Positions 1 through 5,323 of a stretch of DNA of 5,742 nucleotides are shown here, piece by piece (position 1 is the first letter of the stretch; every line of letters begins with the position of its first letter). Both the position numbers and the translations under genes were made by a program. This stretch comes from Nitrospira lenta. Its GTDB lineage: Bacteria > Nitrospirota > Nitrospiria > Nitrospirales > Nitrospiraceae. The notes below the pieces were generated by a model. That model was not told the origin of the DNA and searched no databases. It worked only from the letters and a program-made list of their open reading frames with translations. The DNA is taken from positions 1 through 5,742 of the forward strand of contig CAMDRK010000183.1 of NCBI GenBank assembly GCA_945906715.1. The letters are read 5' to 3'.

Positions 1-2212
1 CGGGACCAGCCGTGATGCGATAAGGCGCAGCGCTGGCGGAGAGGCCGGCGCTGAACTCGGTGACCACGCCGGCCGGGGTAATTCGCCCGATCCGGTCGTT
101 CTGCGTCGCAAACCAAAGGTTGCCGTCGGCGCCGGCCGTGATATCAATAATGTACAAGCCACCCGTGAACAAAGTGACGGTGTATGGAGGTACGCCAGAT
201 GGTGGCGGAGGGGAGATAAGGTTAAATGTGGCGGTGACATTTTGGCCGGCACTCATTGTAACCGTACAAGTCCCAGCACCACTGCATCCGCCTCCACTCC
301 AACCGCTGAAGGTGGAACCGATTCCAGGAGCGGCAGTCAACACCACGGAATCGCCGCCGGTGATAGGTTGAGACATGCAGACGGTTCCGCAGTTGATGCC
401 ACCAACCGAACTCGTCACCGTACCGGCTCCTGCACCCTGCTTGGCGACCGTTAACGTGAATGAAGAGGGTGGTGGAGGTGGGGAAGTGAAGAATCCCTCC
501 AACGCTTGTTGGACTTGAAGGAAAACCTCGGAACTGGCAAGCATGGACTGTGGGGGTGCCAGCCTATCGGCTGTGTTTTCAATCGAGCAAAAGTCATTCG
601 GTCTGTACAGGCTTGGTAAGGCTGTATGAGCAAGGAAATTCTGGAATGATGTCTGCTGTCGAAGTGGCTGTCCCACGAACAAGGCGCTCATCCGAGGGAC
701 GACGATGTCATTGAAATTCGAGTCCGTATATGATGGCGTTATATCGGCCAGGCACGCTGCGTTATTCCACGGCTCAGACACGCTGCCAGCGAAAGCCACG
801 ATACGGTTATACACGGACTGTCCGGACCCGCAATCTGAACTTTGACCTCGCTCGCATCGCTGAAGGGTGGCTAAGCCAGGATTCCCTGGTTCATTACGAA
901 GAGACGTGTAGCCAGGTTGGTCAAATGCCATGTCCATGAACCCCTGTGCTTGGTTATCGAGGAGAAATTTGAAGAAAACCCACGGCACAAGGTCTATATC
1001 TTTTACCCGTTCCCTTCCCTCCCGACTTGTTATGGGCGTGCCATGATGAGGCGTCCCTATTGTGACCAGCCCCGCAATGTTGGCCGGCTGCCAAACTGCG
1101 GGGTAGCTCGGCAACCGAGTCATAGCCGCTCTCGTCACCAGTCCGCCCATGGAATGGGCAACCACGTATACAGGCGTGGATGGAAAGGCAGGATTAAGAA
1201 GGTCAGCCAACCCTCTGCCATTTTTTTCATAGATAGATTCGTAGTCGTCGTAGTTCACTGAAAACAGGATGAAGCGGTCTCTTAACCCTTGCAGGCTCGC
1301 GTCATTGAAAAATGCGTCAATGAAGCTCGTCCATGTATCTCGATACGGCGCTCCACAAAGGCCCTTTGCCTGGATGCCGTGAACTAGAACGAGTGGCGTC
1401 TTTCCGAGTGGAAGCTCAATTCCTCCTTGAGTTGGCATCGGCGTAAAAGTTGGCGTCGGCATAGAAGGAGACTGATTGTTTACACGATACAGAGTCATCA
1501 GAGAGGGATGGCAACCACCACGTGAAGCATCGGCCCATGTGAGAGCTGTCGTGGTCTTGGTGGTGAAAGGCTGCATCGCCCCAATACTGGCAAAAGCCTT
1601 GAACGAAATTTGGACTTCCGCCACTGCGCCTGTACCTAGTCCTTCGGTGCGAGGTGAAAAAAGAACCGAACTCTCCCACCCTCCAGCAGGGTCCCAGTTC
1701 AGGACCACGGGTCTATACAGATTGCTTTGCGCTGCCTGGGCAAATGCACCATTCGGCCCTATCCATGAGAGTATCCTGCTCACAAGGGTCAGTGCTGGGG
1801 ACGGTAACTTGATCGTAACAAAACTTTGATTTGTAGTCGGAGGCAGAAAACTATTTGGGGACATTTCAAGAGTGACGGTTTTCGACAGTGTGACAACCCC
1901 TTCAGGTAAGGGAGATACCGGCTGATTCGCGCTCGCGACTGTCACTTGAGTCTCGTCCTTGAGTACCCCAGCGTCAAATGTCACCGCACTCCCATCCGGC
2001 AAACTGACCGTCCCGCCTGCCGACCCGACAACTTGAGTCACGGAAGAAGGCGAAGAAGAAGTTCCTCCTCCACTACTGCTCCCGCTCCCTCCGCACCCCG
2101 CCAGCAGCCCAACGAGCAACAGGCTGAGGAATGTAGCCGAGGCACGTCCTCGGAGCGAGCATGGCTCCGTAGGAGAAGCAACAGATGACGAGTGCGCTCG
2201 CATTGGAACCAT
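1..2212 (-). CDS. Multidomain lipoprotein: alpha/beta-hydrolase (lipase) with InlB-type repeat and Vgb-like propeller, C-terminus beyond window
   Basis: Stop-free frame of 737 codons, open at the left edge. The ATG at 2212 follows AGGAG by 7 nt; ATG 2203 (Met4) is an in-frame alternative. A hydrophobic stretch ends in lipobox LLAGC (Cys40), predicting a lipid-anchored envelope or surface protein. Residues 58-92 (GGTVSLPDGSAVTF and on) resemble a ZU5-like beta domain; a Thr/Pro linker covers about 248-262. The hydrolase core starts at LVLVHGI (His278-Gly279, oxyanion region). It has the nucleophile elbow AHSMGG (Ser354), Asp502 in NDIVVP and His529 in FLAHTAL, so a full lipase/esterase triad is visible. 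After a poly-Pro linker, 585-665 match the secreted 'bacterial repeat'/InlB B-repeat type (FSGWSGGGCSGAGTCTVTM). Residues from about 677 (GADGNLWFA, RIGRITPAGVVTEF) match streptogramin-lyase (Vgb) propeller blades. Hydrolysis of an extracellular ester or lipid is inferred; substrate unknown. Domain calls are from memory of motifs. Confidence 0.93.
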   Translation of the reverse strand, partial: MVPMRAHSSSVASPTEPCSLRGRASATFLSLLLVGLLAGCGGSGSSSGGGTSSSPSSVTQVVGSAGGTVSLPDGSAVTFDAGVLKDETQVTVASANQPVSPLPEGVVTLSKTVTLEMSPNSFLPPTTNQSFVTIKLPSPALTLVSRILSWIGPNGAFAQAAQSNLYRPVVLNWDPAGGWESSVLFSPRTEGLGTGAVAEVQISFKAFASIGAMQPFTTKTTTALTWADASRGGCHPSLMTLYRVNNQSPSMPTPTFTPMPTQGGIELPLGKTPLVLVHGIQAKGLCGAPYRDTWTSFIDAFFNDASLQGLRDRFILFSVNYDDYESIYEKNGRGLADLLNPAFPSTPVYVVAHSMGGLVTRAAMTRLPSYPAVWQPANIAGLVTIGTPHHGTPITSREGRERVKDIDLVPWVFFKFLLDNQAQGFMDMAFDQPGYTSLRNEPGNPGLATLQRCERGQSSDCGSGQSVYNRIVAFAGSVSEPWNNAACLADITPSYTDSNFNDIVVPRMSALFVGQPLRQQTSFQNFLAHTALPSLYRPNDFCSIENTADRLAPPQSMLASSEVFLQVQQALEGFFTSPPPPPSSFTLTVAKQGAGAGTVTSSVGGINCGTVCMSQPITGGDSVVLTAAPGIGSTFSGWSGGGCSGAGTCTVTMSAGQNVTATFNLISPPPPSGVPPYTVTLFTGGLYIIDITAGADGNLWFATQNDRIGRITPAGVVTEFSAGLSASAAPYRITAGP
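1431..1462 (-). repeat. Imperfect 14-bp direct repeat encoding a Thr/Pro linker
   Basis: Two 14-bp copies (1431-1444 and 1449-1462) differ at two positions and are separated by AAAA. They lie inside the lipoprotein gene and encode the Met-Pro-Thr-rich linker MPTPTFTPMPT (residues 251-261), just before the hydrolase domain. The pattern fits a slippage-prone spacer between folded domains. Confidence 0.6.
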
Positions 2213-2215
2213 AGG

Positions 2216-2224
2216 GACGCTCCT
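2216..2224 (-). promoter_or_regulatory. Ribosome binding site of the lipase-like lipoprotein
   Basis: On the minus strand AAAAAGGAG lies 7 nt before the ATG at 2212. This favours 2212 over the second in-frame ATG at 2203, for which the spacing would be 16 nt. An in-frame stop upstream (2303-2305) limits any longer N-terminus. Confidence 0.6.
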
Positions 2225-2342
2225 TTTTGTCAGCCGATCGATGTGACCAGAACAGATTCTCGTTGCAAGAATTCCATCAGTCCTCGTGTATTCTCTTCCG
2301 TCTCAATCTGACCTAAACAGAGGTGCCACTGACCAGCATCAG

Positions 2343-2681
2343 TCACCCCAGCGGCAGGAGAATGATCGAGATCATGCACACCCAGCCGACCTCCTCCATT
2401 AGTTCGTGCTGGTGGACGAGTCCGTTACCCCCCTTCGGCAGGTTGTATGAAGCAGGCAATCTTGCCGTGCCTGATGAAATATCGGCGACTCTGTTTGTTT
2501 TGGGAACAGGGCAAGAAACCGGCTTGGCTACTCGTGACGAGACGGAGCTGGCCGGAATACGAAGTGATAGGGGGTAGATTCTGTGCATGAGTCCGTATAA
2601 GACGGGAGCCTGTTTCCCACAGGATGGCGGATTGCGGGAAGCAACCAATAGACATTGAGAAATTCTCGCAGACATCGTCAT
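2343..2681 (-). CDS. Doubtful small protein with hydrophobic C-terminus
   Basis: An open frame of 112 codons from ATG 2681, or 110 codons from ATG 2675; the latter has AGAGG 6 nt upstream, a good ribosome-binding-site spacing. The product is rich in Ser, Pro, Arg and Leu without recognisable motifs, and ends in a hydrophobic segment (VCMISIILLPLG) before a TGA. Codon use is unremarkable and frames of similar length overlap it on both strands, so it may not be translated. The hydrophobic run continues in frame past the TGA (LMLVSGTSV, stop at 2313-2315), which hints at a broken small membrane-protein gene. I do not recognise it. Confidence 0.25.
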   Translation of the reverse strand: MTMSARISQCLLVASRNPPSCGKQAPVLYGLMHRIYPLSLRIPASSVSSRVAKPVSCPVPKTNRVADISSGTARLPASYNLPKGGNGLVHQHELMEEVGWVCMISIILLPLG

Positions 2682-2726
2682 CCTCTAGGTCTCCAACAGG
2701 AGGATCTTAGGACCTAGCAATAGAGG
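2682..2726. repeat. Imperfect inverted repeat near the IS left end
   Basis: CCTCTAGGTC (2682-2691) can pair with GACC (2711-2714) and TAGAGG (2721-2726) with a six-base bulge, around a 19-base loop. Alternatively CTAGGTC pairs with GACCTAG (2711-2717). No T-run follows on either strand, so a terminator is unlikely. Function unknown. Confidence 0.35.
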
Positions 2727-2733
2727 AGGCACA

Positions 2734-2763
2734 CTATTAGGGTCATGAGGTCGGTATTGTCAA
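2734..2763 (-). promoter_or_regulatory. Weak candidate promoter facing away from the IS
   Basis: On the minus strand a perfect TTGACA (2758-2763) lies 16 bp outside the IS end. An 18-bp spacer leads to TAATAG (2734-2739), which matches the -10 consensus at only three of six bases. If active it would read toward the doubtful small frame and the lipoprotein gene, with a leader of more than 500 nt for the latter. Confidence 0.2.
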
Positions 2764-2779
2764 CCCATCTTAACCTGAA

Positions 2780-2803
2780 TTCAACATGTTAATGCACCAC
2801 CCC
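2780..2803 (+). repeat. IS30-family left terminal inverted repeat
   Basis: Begins TTCAACATGTTAATGCACCA. It matches the reverse complement of 3784-3807 at 19 of 24 positions, and similarity ends sharply after position 24. It includes the last codons and the stop of the transposase gene. Confidence 0.75.
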
Positions 2804-3767
2804 AGATTTCTAAAGGTGTCCTGAAGCCGTGCCGTTTCCGAGGCCTCGTGTTCAAAGCATACTCCACCCGCGCGATTTCTTCGTCCGGCACCTCTCGGAA
2901 GTCAGTGCCTTTGGGAAAATACTCGCGCAAGAGACCGTTCGCATTTTCATTCGCACCGCGCTCGTTCGAACAGTATGGATGTGCGAAGAAGCAGGAGAGT
3001 CCTGTGGCGTCCTCCATCATCTGCCAGTCACGATTCTCCGGCCCGTTGTCGATGGTGAGTGTGTGTTTGGCTTCTTCTGGTACCGCCTCCATACGCTCGG
3101 CCACGGCAGCGACGGTCGCTCCACCGGTCTTGTCTTTCACCTTCGTCACGAGATACACGCCACTCATACGTTCAAGCAGGGTATTCACGCCCGGAGCATG
3201 GTCTCTCGATTCGACCGTGTCGCCCTCCCAATCGCCGATGCGGGAACGGGCATCGACGACTGGTGGCCGTTCATCAATTGAGTGGCCGTTCGGCTTGAAG
3301 ATACGCTGTCCTTTGCGACTTCCGTGATGTTGGCGCTTGTTCTGCTTGCGGCGTAGGTACGGTCGCAGATCTTCTTTCCCTCGCTTCGGTTTCCCATACG
3401 ACAGCTGCGCGTATATGAACTGGTATATCGCTTCAGGCGAGATGCTTCCGATTCCCTCGAGCTTCATGCGGCCGGCAACCTGTTCTGGCGACCACCGCTC
3501 TTTCAAATGATCGATGACATACTGACGAATCGTCTCGTTCTTCAGCCGGTCGATGCGGCCACGACTCTGTCGTTTCTTCCGCGCCCGTTCGTCCGCAAGG
3601 CGCGGCGTGTACCGCTTCGCCACCTTCGGGTTGTTGCGCTTGATCTCCCGTGCGATCGACGTATGCGAACGCCCGAGACGCATGGCGATCGACCGGATCG
3701 ATTCCCTTCTCCACAATCTCCGCTGTATTTCCTCGCGCTCCTCAACGCGCAACTGTTTGTGTGCCAT
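2781..3767 (-). CDS. IS30-family transposase
   Basis: A 328-residue DDE transposase expected to cut and join the ends of its own element. The N-terminal helix-turn-helix (about residues 5-48, RSIAMRLGRSHTSIAREIKR) is the IS30 type that binds the terminal repeats. The catalytic core (about 175-320) shows GDWEGDTV (Asp183 or Asp179), TIDNGPEN (Asp240) and RGANENANGLLREYFPKGTD (Glu274). The Asp240-Glu274 gap of 33 residues is the DD(33)E spacing of the family, and the NENANGLLR block is its hallmark. Length is normal for the family and no frameshift is seen, so the enzyme is probably functional. The start at 3767 has only a weak GGGAT ribosome-binding site, partly buried in a stem-loop (3771-3785). 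The gene is alone in its element and opposite in direction to the remnant frame at 3850-4083. Confidence 0.95.
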   Translation of the reverse strand: MAHKQLRVEEREEIQRRLWRRESIRSIAMRLGRSHTSIAREIKRNNPKVAKRYTPRLADERARKKRQSRGRIDRLKNETIRQYVIDHLKERWSPEQVAGRMKLEGIGSISPEAIYQFIYAQLSYGKPKRGKEDLRPYLRRKQNKRQHHGSRKGQRIFKPNGHSIDERPPVVDARSRIGDWEGDTVESRDHAPGVNTLLERMSGVYLVTKVKDKTGGATVAAVAERMEAVPEEAKHTLTIDNGPENRDWQMMEDATGLSCFFAHPYCSNERGANENANGLLREYFPKGTDFREVPDEEIARVEYALNTRPRKRHGFRTPLEIWGGALTC

Positions 3768-3770
3768 ATC

Positions 3771-3785
3771 CCGCTATGTTAGCGG
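3771..3785 (-). promoter_or_regulatory. Stem-loop just upstream of the transposase start
   Basis: CCGCTA-ACA-TAGCGG on the minus strand is a perfect 6-bp stem with a 3-base loop, ending 3 nt before the ATG at 3767 and covering most of the GCGGG ribosome-binding region. In the mRNA it could hide the binding site and keep transposase translation low, as known for some IS elements protected from read-through transcripts. Its role here is inferred. Confidence 0.45.
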
Positions 3786-3807
3786 AGTGGTGCAATTACT
3801 TATTGAA
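3784..3807 (-). repeat. IS30-family right terminal inverted repeat
   Basis: Read on the minus strand it begins TTCAATAAGTAATTGCACCA and mirrors the left end with five mismatches. It lies upstream of the transposase gene, so it may also hold promoter sequence; no clear -35/-10 pair was picked out. Confidence 0.75.
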
Positions 3808-3849
3808 CTCGCGTAAGTGTTATCTTGGCAACAATCCTTCTATTTCTGA

Positions 3850-4083
3850 CGACACCTGGAAGGAAATGGAAACCATGCCCTTGAGTTAGGCGAAGAGCAG
3901 GACTTGTTCAGGGGAAATTGCGAAGGAGTTCAGAACAGATTTGGCAAAAAGGATCATCTGAAGGCTGACGTTTGGTCTGTGGTCGGCTTAACCGATGGAG
4001 GAGAGGCGCATGTGCCAGACTTCGACGAGAAGGCCATGATCCCTAGTGTCTCGCCCGAAACACTTATGCGCAAACTGGCTTGA
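3850..4083 (+). pseudogene. 3' remnant of an unidentified gene
   Basis: A plus-strand frame of 77 codons with no convincing start, running from a stop at 3847-3849 to TGA at 4081-4083. The product reads like a real protein tail (ADVWSVVGLTDGGEAHVPDF, then DEKAMIPSVSPETLMRKLA) with ordinary codon use and acidic/basic balance. The adjacent plus frame just upstream ends ISDDTWKEMETMPLS then TAG at 3887-3889. Adding one base near 3877 would join it to LELGEEQDLFRG of this frame, so a frameshift is plausible. The IS30 right end lies 42 bp upstream, so the front of the gene may have been lost or displaced. I do not recognise the family; it could also be a chance open frame. Confidence 0.35.
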
Positions 4084-4107
4084 GATTCACCAAGATCTGC
4101 CAGGATG

Positions 4108-4127
4108 CCCCGCTCGGAAGAGCGGGG
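4108..4127. repeat. GC-rich stem-loop with GGAA loop (copy 1)
   Basis: CCCCGCTC-GGAA-GAGCGGGG is a perfect 8-bp stem capped by a GNRA-type GGAA loop. It starts 24 bp after the stop of the remnant plus-strand frame. No T-run follows, so it is a weak terminator candidate at best. It closely resembles the stem-loop at 4182-4201. Confidence 0.6.
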
Positions 4128-4175
4128 ATGAATGGCAGCCCGTAGCGAAGCGGAGGCACATTCCCTCTTGGTTTA

Positions 4176-4207
4176 CAAAAGCCCCGCCTGGAAGGGCGGG
4201 GTTCTTT
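4176..4207 (-). terminator. Rho-independent terminator of the nuclease gene, possibly bidirectional
   Basis: CCCCGCC (4182-4188) pairs with GGCGGGG (4195-4201), plus a T-G pair, around a GGAA loop. On the minus strand the hairpin begins 17 nt after the nuclease stop and is followed by CTTTTGT, a short U-tract. On the plus strand it is followed by TTCTTT, so it could also stop transcripts coming from the remnant frame. Confidence 0.7.
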
Positions 4208-4218
4208 ACTTCGCCAGC

Positions 4219-4977
4219 CTAGGGGCAATTCCCCGCCCGTCGATACCCTGCCGCTTCCGCCTCTGCCTCGCTATTAAACTCGACTCGGTTAAGTGGGGCA
4301 ACCTGGCTATAGTTCGGACAATCAGGTTGATGGTAGATGTGACTCTTTCGGTTGCCGATGACAGGATAGGAAGAGGTTGAGGCAGAGGGCGCGGAGCCTT
4401 TCTCGATAGCTCCCGAGAGTGGCGGACCACGAGTAAACTCGTTTCCTTCAGTTGGAGCACCCAATGGTACAAGATCTGAGAGGTCAAGCGCCTGCCCTCG
4501 CCTTGCTTTCCTGTAGACCCACGGCGGAATGGGTGAGGGATCAATCCACAGGCCTTTCTTGGCCTCTTGCGCTTCGTGTTCTAACCCTTCCAGCACCGCA
4601 TCTCCTGGCGCATACTTCCTGTACCACCAGCACCAGCCGTCTTTGACCAATTCGTGATTAAGGTTTCTACCATCAGGGAGGATGACCGAGGCGAGCGTGC
4701 GCCCGTAGCGATCCTTGCCGGTCATGTTGACGGTGACTTCCTTTCCGAAGACGAGTTCGGATGTCGCCAGCTTCGCTTTCTTCCCGTAAGCCTGGCTCTT
4801 CTCAGGACAGTCGATGCTGTTGAGGCGAATCTCTTCCGCTCGTCCATTGTGCATGACACGAATGGAGTCGCCGTCGATCACACCTACGGCTTGGCCGGAG
4901 AAGTCAGCCGCGAATAGAGGCTCAGGACAGAAGAAGATAACGACATATGCAGCTATCAAGATCGTTAAGAGCTGCAT
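4219..4977 (-). CDS. Secreted staphylococcal-nuclease-like protein with C-terminal Ada-like metal-binding module
   Basis: A 252-residue protein. Residues 1-23 form a signal peptide (hydrophobic LLTILIAAYVVIFF, likely cut after LFA), so the enzyme should act outside the cytoplasm. Residues about 27-150 are an SNase (thermonuclease) domain, a Ca-dependent phosphodiesterase fold that cuts DNA and RNA. The key positions of the Staphylococcus enzyme are kept: Asp37 in VIDGDS, Arg51 and Asp56 in RLNSIDCPE, Glu59, and Arg93 in KDRYGRTLA. A low-complexity linker (about 160-203) leads to GNRKSHIYHQPDCPNY and AEAAGYRRAGNC (207-251), resembling the Ada N-terminal metal-binding domain that often ends SNase-like proteins. 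His216, Cys220 and Cys251 are candidate ligands; one Cys of the usual C-x-x-C pair appears replaced (Ala248). GAGG sits 5 nt before the ATG. It is last in the PilZ-EEP cluster, 18 nt after the preceding remnant frame, and ends at a terminator. Role in nucleic-acid scavenging or biofilm DNA is inferred. Confidence 0.92.
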   Translation of the reverse strand: MQLLTILIAAYVVIFFCPEPLFAADFSGQAVGVIDGDSIRVMHNGRAEEIRLNSIDCPEKSQAYGKKAKLATSELVFGKEVTVNMTGKDRYGRTLASVILPDGRNLNHELVKDGWCWWYRKYAPGDAVLEGLEHEAQEAKKGLWIDPSPIPPWVYRKARRGQALDLSDLVPLGAPTEGNEFTRGPPLSGAIEKGSAPSASTSSYPVIGNRKSHIYHQPDCPNYSQVAPLNRVEFNSEAEAEAAGYRRAGNCP

Positions 4978-4995
4978 TTAAACCTCAAGTGGTAC

Positions 4996-5124
4996 TCACA
5001 ACAGGGATGGATCAATAAACTTCCAAATCTCTTCGTACTTTTCAGCAAGTTGCAGGCCGACGTTGGAGAATTGAGAATACCGGTCAAGCTCCGCCTGTAT
5101 CAATTGGCCCATTGCATTGGAAGC
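4996..5124 (-). pseudogene. Headless 3' remnant of an unidentified gene, upstream of the nuclease gene
   Basis: A minus-strand frame from just after a TAA (5125-5127) to TGA at 4996-4998. It contains an ATG at 5112 that would give 38 residues but has no ribosome-binding site. The sequence (QLIQAELDRYSQFSNVGLQL, then AEKYEEIWKFIDPSLL) looks like an amphipathic helical protein tail rather than chance translation. It overlaps the out-of-frame end of the truncated EEP gene and stops 18 nt before the nuclease start, a spacing typical of operon neighbours. Most likely it is the end of a gene whose front was lost in the same deletion that cut the EEP gene. Family not recognised. Confidence 0.4.
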
Positions 5125-5323
5125 TTAGATCATGTTGGTAGATGTTTCTTGTCCGTCGTTCCTGGACTCCGAGATCGGCAATATTCCATGTGCCAAGGAG
5201 AAGGCGATTCTCAGACTTCGCTGGGATTACACGGTCTGGTTTCGCTTTGTGTCGCTGCATGGGCGCGGTCTTGACGGGGACTTGATACGATAAGTTAAGG
5301 GATGGTTTCGGAAATGGAGGCAT
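5084..5323 (-). pseudogene. Truncated endonuclease/exonuclease/phosphatase (EEP) family protein, N-terminus only
   Basis: The frame encodes 79 residues from ATG 5323, which is preceded by a strong AGGAGG at 6 nt. An in-frame ATG at 5347 lies further inside the PilZ gene and lacks this site. Residues 31-57 (RVIPAKSENRLLLGTWNIAD, then LGVQERR) match the start of EEP-superfamily proteins, where the first core strand ends in TWNI and carries the metal-site Asn. Intact relatives are several times longer, with a QE motif (metal-binding Glu) and a C-terminal D-H pair. All of these are absent: after ERR (about 5153) the sequence becomes unrelated and reaches TGA at 5084. The start overlaps the end of the PilZ gene by 29 nt, indicating translational coupling in the original operon. 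The product cannot be an active phosphodiesterase. Confidence 0.75.

Larger units (their letters stand above)
2213..2779. other. Gene-poor spacer between the lipoprotein gene and the IS element
   Basis: No confidently recognised gene lies here. The stretch holds the lipoprotein RBS, one doubtful minus-strand open frame (2343-2681), an imperfect inverted repeat (2682-2726) and a perfect TTGACA -35-like hexamer on the minus strand (2758-2763). Both strands contain other open frames of 70-110 codons, but none resembles a protein I know. The spacer may be the decayed remains of older sequence next to the IS. Confidence 0.5.
2780..3807 (-). mobile_element. IS30-family insertion sequence, 1028 bp, apparently complete
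   Basis: Bounded by imperfect inverted repeats starting TTCAA at both ends (2780-2803 and 3784-3807; 19 of 24 positions match, with a shared TGCACCAC block). It carries one transposase gene that fills almost the whole element; its TGA stop lies inside the left repeat. The length is within the usual range for IS30 elements, and a single DDE transposase frame with short terminal repeats is the standard family plan. The flanking bases (CTGAA on the left, CTCGC on the right) show no target duplication, so the site may have mutated or been rearranged since insertion. Confidence 0.85.
3808..4175. other. Spacer right of the IS with remnant frame and hairpin
   Basis: Apart from the plus-strand remnant frame (3850-4083) and the stem-loop at 4108-4127, I see nothing recognisable here. 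The minus strand has no open frame of note. The stretch separates the IS from the terminator of the nuclease gene. Confidence 0.45.

Noticed and set aside
60..454. Plus-strand open frames opposite the lipoprotein gene (60-371, 242-454)
   Set aside because: They lie antisense to the InlB-type repeat and propeller regions, whose minus-strand translation has clear domain motifs. The plus-strand products are Pro/Thr-rich shadows.
730..1261. Plus-strand open frames at 730-939 and 917-1261
   Set aside because: They lie opposite the hydrolase core containing Ser354 and Asp502, and their products show no recognisable features.
1416..1679. Minus-strand frame of 87 codons with YADAN repeats
   Set aside because: It is an alternative frame of the lipoprotein gene; the apparent peptide repeat comes from the 14-bp DNA repeat that encodes the Thr/Pro linker in the true frame.
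2829..3327. Long plus-strand open frames opposite the IS30 transposase (up to 159 codons)
   Set aside because: The transposase frame has full DDE motifs and family length; the opposite frames are shadows of its codon bias.
3850..4204. A TnpB-type nuclease gene end with guide RNA
   Set aside because: The hairpins are suggestive, but the frame before them lacks the zinc-finger cysteines and RuvC motifs of TnpB C-termini, so no tnpB gene is called.
4101..4210. A CRISPR-like array or riboswitch formed by the two hairpins
   Set aside because: Only two units exist, they are palindromic stems with different bases, and no repeat-spacer periodicity or known aptamer core is visible. Terminator or REP-like is simpler.
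4206..4544. Minus-strand frame of 112 codons within the nuclease 3' half
   Set aside because: It lies in another frame of the SNase gene, whose C-terminal Ada-like module is clearly recognisable in the main frame.
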